NCBI GenBank assembly: GCA_012064415.1
Contig: SSNU01000114.1
Span: 124,001 to 188,000 of the forward strand
Origin: Gyrodactylus bullatarudis
Lineage: Eukaryota > Platyhelminthes > Monogenea > Gyrodactylidea > Gyrodactylidae
DNA length: 64,000 nucleotides
Direction: 5' to 3'
The position numbers were made by a program, and so were the translations under genes. This document shows positions 46,669-60,200 of the stretch, piece after piece; within the stretch, counting starts at the first letter, position 1; each line of letters starts with the position of its first letter. A model generated the notes under the pieces. That model did no database searches. It was not told where the DNA came from and was given only the letters and a program-made list of their open reading frames with translations.

Positions 46669-49600
46669 CTAGAAAAATAGAATAAGAATCGATTAACTTG
46701 ACAATGCTACATTGTAAAATTAGTTTATTTCAGAATTGAATGCACTATTCAGGATTAAAACTAAGTTAGTTTTTAATAGAAAATCGTCGATAAGAATTAC
46801 AAACAATCGTTTGGCTCAAATTCTTTCTTTTTGACTCATCCAGAACATAAATTAATAAGAAATACAGGAATTATTTTCAGAAAACTCAGTGGCTGTCAGT
46901 TCAGAGGAACCAAGAGTGATCATACTGAGTATCATTGTAGAAAAAGGGTATTAACAAAAGGAAATTTTGCCATTTTTAATTAAAATTTCTGTCCTATATC
47001 GGCAAGCCTAGTCTTAACAATAGTCATTTTCAATTAAAATTAGTTTATTTTGTGAATACGCTGATTTTTTGTGTGATTATTTGATAAAAGTTGTCTCAAA
47101 CCTGGGAAAAAGGTTCTCAAAAAAACTTTTTTGAAAAAATCAATTTTTTGGAAAAAAACTTTGTTTGAATTAGAGTTTGATTACAATTAATTAATGATGT
47201 AGCTGAGATCTTTGCGTATTCCAGGAAATTTCCTATCGAATGTGTGACAAACGAAGTATTTACTGAGCCTTAGATGAACAGATAGTTAATAGATGGGTGT
47301 GATAAAATAACCAAGATAAGGTTTACAATCTAGTCTTTTCAGAGTGAGCCATTCTTGAGAGAAATTTAAAAATGGGGTGTTTACAAAAATGGTATAGTCC
47401 CCTCTCCACTTTACTCATATGGTAAAACAGAACTATGGTATTTTCTGATATGGTATAGTTATTAAAGTGCAGACAGGTCAAGACAATAAGAAAGTCCGAA
47501 AACAGCAAAAAAAGATTTAAACGGTCTTATCCTCATTTTTATTCTAAACATAATTCTATGGATTGATTCGTGAAAAACCACGAATTTGAATCGATTCAAT
47601 CAGTTGAAGAACTTGTTCAAAAATACAATACAGATAGCATGGCTACACTATCAAGTGCCCTTATGAAGACTGTCAGCATGAAATCCGGAAAAAGTTTTAG
47701 AAAGCTTGTGGTAACCCTTGTGGAATCATCTGAAGCGAATTCTCAAATTCTTTACAATTATAAAATTAGTTCAGTATTGAAAAGATTTATTTTCTACTCT
47801 CTTACTTGTCTTTATTCTTTATAACTTTAATTCTACATGATGTTTTTCTTCAGTTCTCCGTCTTTTTTCTTGTTTCAAGAATCTTTGCTTTATTTATATC
47901 CAAATTGCTCGACAGATTCTACATAAAGTGAATGAGTTTTTCTTTTCATCTTTATAGAAAAAGAAAATTGATTTCTCTATGCGTAAAAGAATCATGTTTT
48001 CAAATCAACATGCATTTCAGCAAATTTGAAATTTGACCAAATTTTTTTTCAATAATTCCTGAACTAAAAGAAATTGCTTTACTAGTTCTTGATCCATAAT
48101 CAACGATTCATTCTTTTGGTCTTGAAAGTTAAAATGTCCTAGATATCTCGTTGATCAATTTCGATTACATGAAAGATGTGCAGAAATGAATTTCTCACTT
48201 GCTTCTTCTTGAGAAACATTGAATAATGTCCATAACGTATTATTTAGCATAATTCTCGGATATAACACAAAGTAACAATCGATAAATCAGATATTTTTAG
48301 TGGCGTGCAAAAGAAGAGAAAATTTTCTTCCCCTGTCATCAAGGAATTCTTTTAGTTCTCTTAAATTGAAGGATGGAAAAATACATCCATTAGAGATATT
48401 TTTTCCTCTGGAAAATAGAAGGGTAAATTATCTCTCTTCTTCCAAATTATTTAATGTCTTAGAGATGAATAGTTAATTAGTTCTTAGAGCGTTGCTTGGA
48501 AGAAATCAGGACCAAGAAGATTTTTTTTATTCATAGTTTTGAGACAAAAACATTGTTATCGACTGGGATGAAGAACGTGTCCTACTATCGATGAAGTTAA
48601 TCGATTTGCATTTTTTTGTTTTCAAATATTTCTGGTAATATCTATTGTTAATATATCGTAAATACAGATATCTGTTTGAGATGAAGGGGGTTGGTTTTCT
48701 ACTTCCATAACGGAGGTACTGCTCTGCAATTCTCAATGAATAATAAATCAATAATCTATTTTTAAACTTAAATTCACGCCCACACTATTGTTTCTAGGAT
48801 AACTTGAAGATTAAGAGAGCCTTCTCATAAGGAATTATGAGTATAATAAACGATATTATCCGTAGTTATGCTTAAGAACAAAAGATATTCATATATTAAA
48901 GCTAACAGATATGAAGATATTTTTCTCCCGATACTCAGAATATTTTTTTGAGTCACTTAAAGGAAAGGACCTGATTACGAACCTAGAGTTGTTTTAACGC
49001 AATTATTTTTGGTTCAGAAGATCAAAAGATGACCCGTTTTTTTATCGAAAAACAGTTTATCTTTGAAGCTTAGGCAGATACAGTTCAGGCAATTGCATAT
49101 TTGAATTCTACAGGTTCTCTTGCTTTTTATCTATGACCTTGGGAAGTAGGATTTCAAAAAAAGTTTTAAACAAGAAATAATTTTTTGAAAAAATTCAAAT
49201 CTCTTTAAATTAGTATAGCGCGAGTTTGACAAATGATAGAGCCAAGATTTTGCGTATTCCAGAAGATTAATAAATTTCCTATCGAATGGGTGGTAAACGA
49301 AGTATTTTCTGACGCTTGAATGAATAATAGTGAGTTGCTAACTAATTTCTTAACTTTAGATCTCAAAATAATTCGAATATTTACAAATTTGCGTGGTCAA
49401 GTTTCAAGAGTTAATTTTAGTTATTCTGATAATCTCTAGCTTAGATCAGACTTTGAAATGATGAAAATTATTTAATAGTTTTATTAATTTTTTTTAATTT
49501 GGTCTTTCACTGTTACAATGCTTAAAAATGTTGACTTTTCTAAAAATTTTGATATGAAACGCGTATATTTTTTTTAATTTCCACAAGTGGAATGAATAGA

Positions 49601-50500
49601 ATTATTATCCATACTATGAAAATAAAGCTATTATTTGTTGACAAAATGATTTTAAACATTTATGATTCCTTGTCAACATTCAATTTGTTAAAATAAAGTT
49701 TGAATTGCGTGTCAGATTTTTATTAGTGAAAATATGAGGTAGATTCAATATTCACATTTACAATGCTACAGATCTAAAGTTGAATGCATGACTCTGATCG
49801 ATATAAACTGTTAAAAAGAGAATAGATTTTTGAATTTTAAATAAAAATTTTGAAATCCTTTACAAACAACCAGGGAAAATCTGATTTTTATTGAAAAAGA
49901 AAAGTCCAATTTGTGTAAAAGAAAGTAGTCCTACAATGAGGAACTTTGAAAACAATAGACATGAATGAAGAGAACTGAGAGAAATTAGCTGATTCCCAAC
50001 CTTCAACCAGATCCAAGCATAATTTCAGACTTCAGATGTCCTCACATACTCAGTGAATTTTCTCATCTGTTACAATAGAAAAATTAAACAATTTCTTGAG
50101 AATTACTCTTCAGTCTTTTGATCTAGGATATTTGCTATGTTGAGGTGATGGGAAAAATTATTTTATTTTGTCTAAACTCTGACAATTCTTTATAATTCAT
50201 CTCTCTTATCCAGTTAACGTCAAGAATCTTTTTGACGTTTGAATAATTCAGGAAATTATTTTTGCAACTGGTTTGGTATGGTATAGGTTAACAAAAGCAA
50301 TTTTGTGTTGATGAACTTGATCGAAATAATATAATTTGATTCTGATTTCATTAATAGGTTTAGTGAGAGATTGAAATTATCAGAGAATTCTTTCTTGATA
50401 TCTCTTCTAATCTTAAGATACTGTATTAGCTGTCTTTTATCTACACCACAAATTAAACTCAAAGCTTATATATATAAGCTTAGTTCAGCCTCACTTTGAA
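46669..50500. other. Intron or spacer with a dispersed repeat pair
   Basis: A direct repeat about 190 bp long occurs at 47100-47290 and 49140-49330 (shared: tttgcgtattccag, tttcctatcgaatg, aaacgaagtatt). 47570-47824 (+) is an open frame (HEFESIQSVEELVQKYNTDS, GKSFRKLVVTLVESS) of unknown origin. ATG 48708-48666 (-) is a possible first exon for the downstream chain. Confidence 0.35.
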
Positions 50501-51206
50501 TATTAATTACCCCAATTTTAATTTATGAATTAAATAAAGGGGCAATTACAAAAACAAAAGGTAGGGTGAGTAAAATGGTCAAAAACAATAGGTGTCAGAT
50601 GAAGTATAATAAGTGATATTCGAGGTATATCCAAAAACAATAGGAATATGATCACTATTAATATCTGGGGTAGAGAAGTATTCATATACAATTGGATATA
50701 CCAATATATATGGTCAAATATAATACAGTCAAACCATCGATTGAGCGGGAGGATTTTATCCCTTGCACATTTTTATGATTGACCAATCAGAGCGCGAGAA
50801 AATTGAAATTCATCGTAATTATCTCAAACTTGGTATCAAAATATAGGTAATACAATTTTAAAAAGATCGAGCCATGTCTCACATGTGTACGACGAAAAAT
50901 AGAGAATTTGTAAGCCCTAATGTAATTTTTGTAAATTGAGAAATAATACAACAGCTGGTGTGATAACTAGAGTTCCTATCAAGCCCTTTTTCACACCTAA
51001 ACTAAAACAGAAAATATTTGTTCATCGATATAAAGTAAGCAACGAAAATAACTCTGAATCTGAATTAGTTTTCACAGTTGAAATGAAAAATTATTCATTA
51101 ATGAAATCAATTCATTCCTTTAAAGATTTGGTAGTTCTCGTTTCAAGTCTAATTTATTTCATTAATTATTCTGATGAAGCTAAGAAAGTTTTGAATCCAT
51201 TATAAT

Positions 51207-51760
51207 GTCTAACAAGCTTGAATTAAGACGTAAAATCTTGGAGCTCCTGTCATGTCTAAAGAAATCTGCACTAGACTCAATGTCACAATGAGTCAAATGA
51301 AGTATTCTAGAAAGGTTGGTACTACAACAAGTACCAGACAACAAAAGATTCTTTTTCTTGAATCCATGTTGAATGATAAAATTCTCTCTACTCAAAAGGC
51401 GATTACACTTGTTAATGAGAGATATTCCAGAAGTGGCTTATTGGATTTAGTCAATATGTTGGTAAAAGAAGAGTACTACTTCTTCTGGACAATTTCAACG
51501 GTCATAATGATATAAATGTTCCAGATAACATTAGAATTCTTTTTTTACCTCCTAATACGACTAGCCTGCTTCAACCTCTTGACCAGGGAATAATCAAGTC
51601 TTTCAAGGATAGGTACAGAAGTTACGGGTTAGAGCATTCATTTACTTAAAAAATCAGTCTCTGGAATGCATTGAAAATATCGGAAAATGTTTGGAATGAA
51701 ATTCCTGCTAAAATTGTTAAAAGTTGTTTCAAACATGCTAAAATATGTATAGAATAAAAT
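51207..51760 (+). pseudogene. Decayed Tigger/pogo (CENP-B-like) transposase
   Basis: The N-terminal helix-turn-helix region is recognisable as MSNKLELRRKILEL, then after a frameshift SKEICTRLNVTMSQMKYSRKV. The DDE part is recognisable as RVLLLLDNFNGHNDINVPDN, then RILFLPPNTTSLLQPLDQG and IIKSFKDRYRS, a signature of DDE_1 transposases of the pogo/Tigger group. The segment between helix-turn-helix and second catalytic region is deleted, and there is at least one frameshift and one stop. It cannot be active. Confidence 0.8.
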
Positions 51761-52375
51761 ACTGATCTCATTAATGAATAATTTTTCATTTCAACTGTGA
51801 AAACTAATTCAGATTCAGAGTTATTTTCGTTGCTTACTTTATATCGATGAACAAATATTTTCTGTTTTAGTTTAGGTGTGAAAAAGGGCTTGATAGGAAC
51901 TCTAGTTATCACACCAGCTGTTGTATTATTTCTCAATTTACAAAAATTACATTAGGGCTTACAAATTCTCTATTTTTCGTCGTACACATGTGAGACATGG
52001 CTCGATCTTTTTAAAATTGTATTACCTATATTTTGATACCTAGTTTGAGATAATTACGATGAATTTCAGTTTTCTCGCGCTCTGATTGGTTAATCATAAA
52101 ATCCTCCCGCTTTATGTGATATTTAAAATGTTATATCCTATTTCTAGCTCAATGTTTTGGCTCAGATTTTGATCCTTAATATAATGCTTCTCGGGCTTCA
52201 AATAATAAAATTGCTAACTTTTTCATTAGAGAGAATTGATTCGTTTAAAGATGATTTAGTGTTCACTATCTTAAATATTGTATTTTTACGATCCTTTCTA
52301 AATCGATAGATGTGAGGTTCTTTGCAAGTGAAACCTTGATGGAATTTAGTTAAGAAAAAAAGAATTCACGTAAGA

Positions 52376-52466
52376 TCATTAAACACTCTTTCTCTGTTCC
52401 CTTATTTGTACAACCATTAATCCTTATAATTCTGTAAATAAAAATGTTCGATTTCAAAAAAAAAAA
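52376..52466 (+). mobile_element. SINE tail (same family as 11605-11760)
   Basis: cattaaacactctttctctg ... cattaatcc ... tctgtaaataaaaatg, ttcgatttc then a 14-nt poly(A). It lines up with the 3' half of the SINE at 11690-11760 but lacks the tRNA-like head, as in a 5'-truncated insertion. Confidence 0.65.
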
Positions 52467-53374
52467 AAAATCAGTTAGATTGCCATTTTGATTTGACTAA
52501 TTGAGCTTGGAAAAATAGGTACAAATTAGGTATTAATACAGATTAAACCTTAGATTGACCTATTATATTTGACCATATATATTGGTATATCCAATTGTAT
52601 ATGAATACTTCTCTACCCCAGATATTAATAGTGATCATATTCCTATTGTTTTTGGATATACCTCGAATATCACTTATTATACTTCATCTGACACCTATTG
52701 TTTTTGACCATTTTACTCACCCTACCTTTTGTTTTTGTAATTGCCCCTTAAATAAATATGAACTACTTATAAGTAGATAAATATAAATTTATTCAATTAT
52801 AATTTCATGTCGGATTCGGGATCCAGTTAAAATTGAAATTGGTCACTAAATTGGAAGGTGTGAATGATGAATGAAATTTGATTAGTAAAAATATAGAAAA
52901 ATGGAATGATAAAAGGGGGAAATTTGATCCATAGTCAACATTTCTCATGTTTCCTCTATAAAGATTATTTATTTGTACGTTAGTAAATTATAAGGATGGA
53001 TAAATAGATGGGGTGGACGGGTGTCTAAAGCATTCAAAGTTTATCCAGCTGGTTATAAAAAACTAATCAATATGAAAAATAAAAGAATTTTACGTTATGA
53101 TTATAAACTCTGTACTGCAGTTGGGATTCAAATAAAAATTAACCAACATTGAAACTGCTCAAATCAATACATTGGGATTGCATTAAACTGTTAAATATAC
53201 GTTTTCTCTAAACCTTCTCATTATGAGCTAAGAAGCAAACAACGATATTCTTGATCAAGTTAAATATTTAGGTATGTAAACAAACAGAGTTTGATTCTTT
53301 AATCTTATATTATTAAAAAATAAAAGTCGATTTTGTGAGCCTATGGATGTCTAATCTACCCAACCAATTTTCAC

Positions 53375-53643
53375 CCCACGTAGCGTGTTCGTAGCGAAAA
53401 TAGTTTCTAGATTTGGCCTTAGTTGGGCCTTAATCTTGATCAGAACCGAAAAAGTGGCTGACCAATCAGATGGCTTCATTTTTAACACGTAAGCCTCCCA
53501 ATTTTAGTGTGCATTTCGTAATTGTTTTTCCTCTTCATAGATAAGCTAAACTATTTTGTTATACAGAGGTCAAACTCTCAATTCCTTTTAATTATTTCTT
53601 GTAATTTTAGATAACCCTGCGTAGCGGGTTCGGATCAGCTAGT
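53375..53643 (+). mobile_element. Possible Helitron-like 3' terminus
   Basis: The right end is aaccctgcgtagcgggttc, whose AACCC/GGGTT arms can form a small hairpin. It is followed 10 nt later by gctag and a T run, which fits a Helitron end (subterminal hairpin, CTRR, insertion before T). A related block, cacgtagcgtgttcgtagcg, lies at 53378. No Rep/helicase is seen. Confidence 0.35.
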
Positions 53644-53656
53644 TTTTATAATTTTT

Positions 53657-54520
53657 AAGGTTATTCACCAAGTTGATATCAATTTTTTCATTATTTTCAC
53701 CTATAGTATAATAGACCGGTATTATTTTCCAAAGTAGTATCATATTTAAAAAATTTTCTATTATAGTATCAATACTAGAAAATATTTCAAAAACAGTATA
53801 ATATACCAATATATATTTTCAAAATTAGTATTAGCTTGAGGAAAAATGACTATAATCAATTTTTTTTTCAATTTGAAATTAAAAAATAATTTTTTCTAAG
53901 AAAAATTAAAAAAGTAACGTTGATAAATATCAGGATAAGATCTTTTCGGCTACTGAATGAATTCTTTTCTTCTTAGGGTTTCCTCTTTTACATGAATCAG
54001 ACTTTGGTTTAGGATTTGATGATTTTAGACCATCCAAATCACAGAAATTAAATTCAGAACTGTACATTTCTTTTCAATTCTGTTATTTTTTAAAAATTCG
54101 GAAGGTAGTCTTCGGGTACTTTTGGCTAAGTTCCATTAAGGATGACTTGCTTGATTCAGCAATATTGGACGTGAGATTACCGAATCTGCAGGTGGGGAAA
54201 TAGTACTCGACCCAAAATTTAGCATCTATTTTTGATAGATATTCAGGATTTTGCAATTTTCTTCAACTCAAAAAGCTCTCCGAAAGATCTTCAAATAAAT
54301 TTTTTCAATTGATCTGATTATAGTTATTTTTCCTCAAGCTAATACTAATTCTGAAAATATATATTGGTATATTATACTGTTTTTGAAATATTTTCAAGTA
54401 TTGATACTATAATAGAAAATTTTTTAAATATGATACTACTTTGGAAAATAATACCGGTCTATTATAGTATTGGTGAAAATAATGAAAAAATTGATACTAA
54501 CTTGGTGAATAACCCTAATT
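53657..54520. mobile_element. Foldback element E with about 210-bp inverted termini
   Basis: aaggttattcaccaagttg at the left mirrors aacttggtgaataaccct at the right. The arms contain repeated 'agtat' blocks (agaccggtattattttcc; aatataccaatatatattt) and extend about 210 bp inward on each side. The centre is non-coding. Confidence 0.75.
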
Positions 54521-57250
54521 TTTAATGTAGCTACTTTCGGGTAATGGCATGAGAATATGATGAAAAAAGTTGAAAAAAAAACACAAAAATTCTTAAATAA
54601 ACAAACAAAACGAATAGGCCAGACTATGTTCGAAGGTTAACTCTAGTGGTGAACATAAATAGGTTAAAAAATACATCTCTTTCCTTGAGCCAATACCGCT
54701 TAAATGATACCAATATTATAATCAAAATTAAATGATATCCAAGACGGTTAAAAGTTTTGAAATCGGCCAAAACGTTTTAGAGTGCCAGAGATCAATAGGG
54801 CCAAGCTGGATCAAAGAAGGGGTGAAGGAGAAATTTTTCATCAACATATATAAACCTAATCTGTGTGCTCAAAAGAATTATTCATTTAATCTTCAACTAC
54901 CATGGCCTATGTGAGCTTTTTCACCTTCTTCTCTTCACTGTTGCTATTTATTGAAGAGTTTTTGGTGTTTTTTCAGCTTACATATTATAAGAATATATTC
55001 TTATTTCCATTCATGACTCTTATATTCTTTAACATTTACTATTTCTTTCAAAATTTGTAAATTATTATTTTTCATTCAAATTTAACTTTTATCATTTTCA
55101 AAGAGAGACCACTGATGATCCTTTGAGAAATGCGCATTTGGTTCTAAATATATTTTCTTACAGACTTTTCCGTTAGTCTTGAGACTATCAAGGGTAACAA
55201 GATCAACTGAAGAAAAAGCAGAAACATTTGAAATTAAAATCGTATGCTATTCCTTCTTATTATGTCTAATAGCAAAAGTAGTAGCTGTATCCTTCCTTTG
55301 ATGATTATTAGGAATCATTTAATTTTTAAATCGTTCCAATGTCAAGTTGTTTTTAAAGCTACAAACAAAAAGTGTCCTCATTCATCATATATATTTCACT
55401 TTTCTCATTTCTTAATTATCCAGTGATACTTGAATACAAGTAATTGTATATACATATATGCATGTTAACACTTATAACTGCATTATTTGTATTTCATTCA
55501 TTCTCTTGATTTAATCCATCCCAAGTGGGAACAATGGAGAGTCAAAATAAATGGGTCATAATCGATAAAGATATACATTTATTCGTGTTCTTTTACGCTG
55601 TTCTAATTCCTGACACTTTTTATGTTATTCCATACAAAATTGTTTTATCTATTTCGTAGTAATGAGAAGAAGACATCTATCTGTTTTGGCGTTAACAAAA
55701 AATATTTTTACAACAAATATTATGTCCTTTCTCATGTCGGTCAAGATTAATAAGAGAGCCATTTATTGACCTGGCCATTTGCTCAATCTGTAATACGATG
55801 AATTACATCCCTAGAAATTAACAGGCTGATTTATTCTTGTAATTCCACACTAGACTATCAGACTATTAGTGAATCTATGATTTTTACAAGAAAACAATCT
55901 TGATTTATCAATCTTCTTTTGTCCCACAATTAAAATTGTAACTCGTTTCTCCAACTTTTAACATTTAGATTTGAGAAGACACACTGCATTAGTAATGAGT
56001 CATGGTTCAATGATCCAAGATCCGAAAGTGCCACAATTGGTTTAATTAGAATATTTCTTGTTAGAAATAAATTCTTATATTTGAATTTGAAACATAGCAA
56101 CATGGCAATGAACACATCTCTGAATAAAATTGTGTAAATGATGGTTTTCTTATATATAAAATCAATAGTAAAATCTGATTGTGAAAAGAGTCTGAATAAA
56201 GCGGAGATTTGGAATAGTCAATTTTAGATCTGATATGAGAGCCATAAGATCAGTAAGATTCTAACAATGAAATTTAAGCAACATAAAAGAACATTGAAAT
56301 CATAGGTTTCTTAACTTATATTTTTTTCATAGAAATAGAAGAAGATTCAGAAAACTTTTCAATAATGAATGCAAATCTACAGACCCAAAGACAGTATATA
56401 AAGCTTTTCTACATGAATATGGGAATCTCAGCCAAAACCGATAAAAAAATTATGCAAAACAAGCGTTAGATACTGTTAGATTGCCATATTTAATAATGTG
56501 GGGGAGATCTTCTTCGCAAAAAATTTATCAAAAAATAATCTGTGAGTTTTCTCATATTCATGTAGAAAAATACAGAATTAAAAAATAAAATCGCCTCAAC
56601 CCTGAATTCATATAAAATGGAAACTAACAGTAACAATGATGAGGGTAGTTCATTTCAAAAGCAAGTGAATCTTCATTTCATATATGGAGAATAAAAAAGG
56701 CCATTTGCGTGAGAGATGAAAGAAAAAGTGTGCGAACAAGGTACAAGATACTTTATGCGCATTCAATAATATCATGAATAAATACAGCTATTAGTTTCAT
56801 GGGAAAAATTAGAATTCTACATTGTGTTAGTAATCGGATCAAAGTATTTTTTGATCTAAATTGGATTCGCTCAAGACTGTAGCTGAACCTAAGCCTTATC
56901 TGTGGTGAAGATTGATGCGCCCCTCCGAATGCAACAGTGAGAGTCGATGTACCATGTAATCGACAAGATGAAACACAGCATGTTTACCCAGCGGAGTAGA
57001 TCAATGTGTAAAAGTTTCGTTAAACGTGTTCATGGCAATGCACAGGTCATCGGACGTATAGCCGTAATAAGCCTAGCTAGTAGCTACTCTAATATATGAA
57101 AGGTGTAATGAAAGCTTCATTGCTAAACCCCTTAACCTTAATTTAGATTCCTTAGTTGAATCAGAAAATCTGCGATTAAAAAATACAGTTTTATTCATCC
57201 TTTGATCTAAATCTGTATCTTTTTAGTGTAATATATCAAAAGAGACTCAC
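54521..57250. other. Intron or spacer; no gene supported
   Basis: Contains a 36-codon frame after a tttcatag acceptor at 56333 (RRRFRKLFNNECKS) that I cannot assign, a local inverted repeat (ttctacatgaatatg at 56409 and 56540-56575), and a comparatively GC-rich islet at 56870-57080 with no recognised RNA or coding content. Confidence 0.35.
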
Positions 57251-60200
57251 CAGATCGATGAATTCGTTTCAAAGCTTCTCCAATCCTTTGATTATAATTC
57301 ATATTGCTTATTCGAGAATTTGGCGACGCCTTTGATGTTTCATTGGGTAGTATTGGCGTGGATTCATATTTTTTCGTAGATCCTCTCTCTGTATTCCATT
57401 TTTCGGAGTCTTTTCTCGAATTCGTTGAATACACTTGTGATATTTCACCATTTTTCAACTTCGGAAGGATAAAATTCGCCTGATTGTTATTATCGAAATA
57501 TTGTTGATCTACACTAAATTTCGATTCAGCATTTTGAGCCTCTTGGATTTGGTGATAGAAGTTAAATTTGTTCAAAGCAATCATATCATTAATTATGATT
57601 GATTTCTTCTTTGATAGGTATTTTGACAGGATCTGAATACGTTTCTCTTCCCATTTCAAACCTATGATAAAGATTAATTTATTCTATTCTTTAAATAAAA
57701 TGGTTAATTCCAGAAGTAACCCCAAAATTTTGATAAATTCCAAAAGTAGCCGCAAATCTATTCGAAAAATTTGGGGCTAAATCTGAGAAAAAATTTTAGA
57801 ATGGGGCTAGTTTTAGGATTATTCCCACTTTGGGGCTAATTTTGGAATTAACCCTAAATAAAATAATAGTATATATCAAATGTTTATTTGGTCTGGAAAG
57901 GAGGAATTGAATATTCCTCAATACAATATTTGAATAGCTTGACATAAACTCAAATAAATCTTTGAGCAATTTCGAATAAATTATTCCTTCATTTAGAAAA
58001 GATAAATCATCTATTGAGGAGATTGCTCTTATAAATTTTTCATTAGATCTATTACTATCCATTCGAATATCTTGCCGCGGAGAACAACTTTGAAGAATGT
58101 TCAGAATATTCTTCAAGCTACAAATCGTTCTTATAATTAGAATCTAAAGTAATAAGCTACCAGGATTTTTCTCATGTATCTCACTGATGAGTATGCCCGA
58201 AATAAAGGCCTTATTTGTGAGAAAAATCTTGGCATCTTTTTACTTTAAATCTCATGACATTGGTGACCCAGCTCAAAACCAATGTTAAAAAATATCTATG
58301 CGAATTAGAATCTAATTTTGCTTCGTCTGTTTTCAGAGACAAGTTTTTCCAGCACCGAAATTTGACTGTAAATTTTAAAGGTTTCACATTCATAATCGGT
58401 TTCCATCTTATGGCTAGACTTTTGTAAAATCAGAGATTTTTAGCCTCATATCAACTACCACCAACTTGATTCTTATTCAGAATTATACCAAATTCATCAT
58501 TCTCTATATTTTTATGAATCAATAGAATTCTAATTCATTAAATATAAGTTAAATATGGAACAGAAATAAATGAATTTATTTTCCTAATCCTCTGATGTAA
58601 CTTGGAGTTTACCAAGTATTTCTGATGGATAACTTCCATTTTTTTCAGCTGTGTATAAATAGATTGCCAATTCTTTTTTCTTGTTTATCCCAGTTTTAAT
58701 TCATGGCAATGCAGTAGCTGACATGAGTTCAACTTATCTAGAGCTTTGGAGCTCATCCCCAAGAAGGATGATTGATTGAAGTCAAGTCATTAAACAGCTG
58801 GTCGATTAATGAGGAAAAAAAAATATTCTCCCTCATCAATCAAAGCTATCCTGCATTGGCCAATATGTTAATCACGAGTGAATAAACGAAAAAGCGTTTT
58901 TTTTCAATTTCCACCAAAATTACATCCAAATGAGTGAGCTACACAAATTGAGATAGCTTAATTCTTGCTTTAAAATCTACGCAGCATCAGCGTATCAAGA
59001 AGTAGGAACGATTTTTTTATGTTTACACTCAATCTCTTGAATATTTCTTTCTTTCTTCTCTTGATTAATTGGTGACTTTAATTAAATTATTGATACCTAA
59101 ATATGAAAATTTATTTGAGCAAATAAAAATAAAACGTTCAAAAACTTTTCTTCCGGATTTAATTCAAGTTTCCCTAAATTAAATTATTTTTCCAGCTTAT
59201 ACACAACAAACTTCAGGATGAGTGATTCTCTGTTATTGACAATATATTTGCATCTAATGTTTTCAACTATGCCACTAAAATACTAAGCCTTGGGAAATAA
59301 ATCTTTTAGGTATAAAAGAAATAAAAACTGAGCTTACCTTGTTGGATAAAATCCGGGTAGAGATCTTGGACAGCGGAACGAGCCTTGTCTGAAAATACTT
59401 TTGCTCTTTTGGCTTGTTCCTCGCCTATTTCCGCATAGTGCTTTGCAGTCTTTGCTCTTGAAATCGGTAAAATATTGTATAAAGTAAAACAATAACGAAG
59501 TCAACAATTCAAAACTAACCTTGCAAATGCTAGATCGGAGCCGTTCTCTTTCGCTTCTCTGGCAATATTCATAGCTTTCTTTATAACCTCTTCGATACTA
59601 TCCTTGATTTTGATTAAACGCAACATTTGTAGGCGATTTTTCCTGTTTATCTCAAGGACTAACTTGTTGGCTTGGTAACGGCCTTCTTCGTATGTTCCAT
59701 TTGAATAGCGTGTAACGCCTAAGCCATGTCGTTTATTAGCTAACCATTCACCGGAATAACAAAATCCATCCGATCTTTCAACAACGCCAAGGCCAGACCT
59801 TTGATTATCAACCCATTGTCCTGCATAGATTTCTGTTATATCATGATCTGAACTTGTCTTTATATCATCAAAGTAAGCTAAAATTTTCCTGGGTAACTTT
59901 GGCGAAATATTACAACTGGGATTATTCGAGGTTTTAGTGTCACTTGGAGTTGAAAAGTATTTTGGGGTGCTGTTTGAAGGGGAAATGTTCCTTGTAACAA
60001 TGTCACAGGCGGAATTTTGCTTTTTCAATCTCTTCATTAGGGCTCTACCAAGCAGGGCTTTCTTGCTAACATTACTGCTAGATGAGTTTGGCGTGGAACG
60101 TTCACTTTTCTCCATAACATCATATCGTATACCAGCATTGACATCAGGAGTTGAGGATTGTTGATCAAAGAATTTTTCATAAATTTCTTTATTCTGTCCG

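Larger units (their letters stand above)
50530..52752. mobile_element. Tigger/pogo-type DNA transposon with very long inverted termini
   Basis: The outer arms (50530-50735 and 52557-52752: aggggcaattacaaaaac, gggtgagtaaaatgg) continue into inner arms (about 50738-51107 and 51765-52110, near-identical, inverted). The total inverted terminus is about 570 bp. The right arm is interrupted by about 440 bp that includes a SINE tail. Between the arms lies a decayed pogo-family transposase. It is a non-autonomous or dying copy. Confidence 0.8.
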
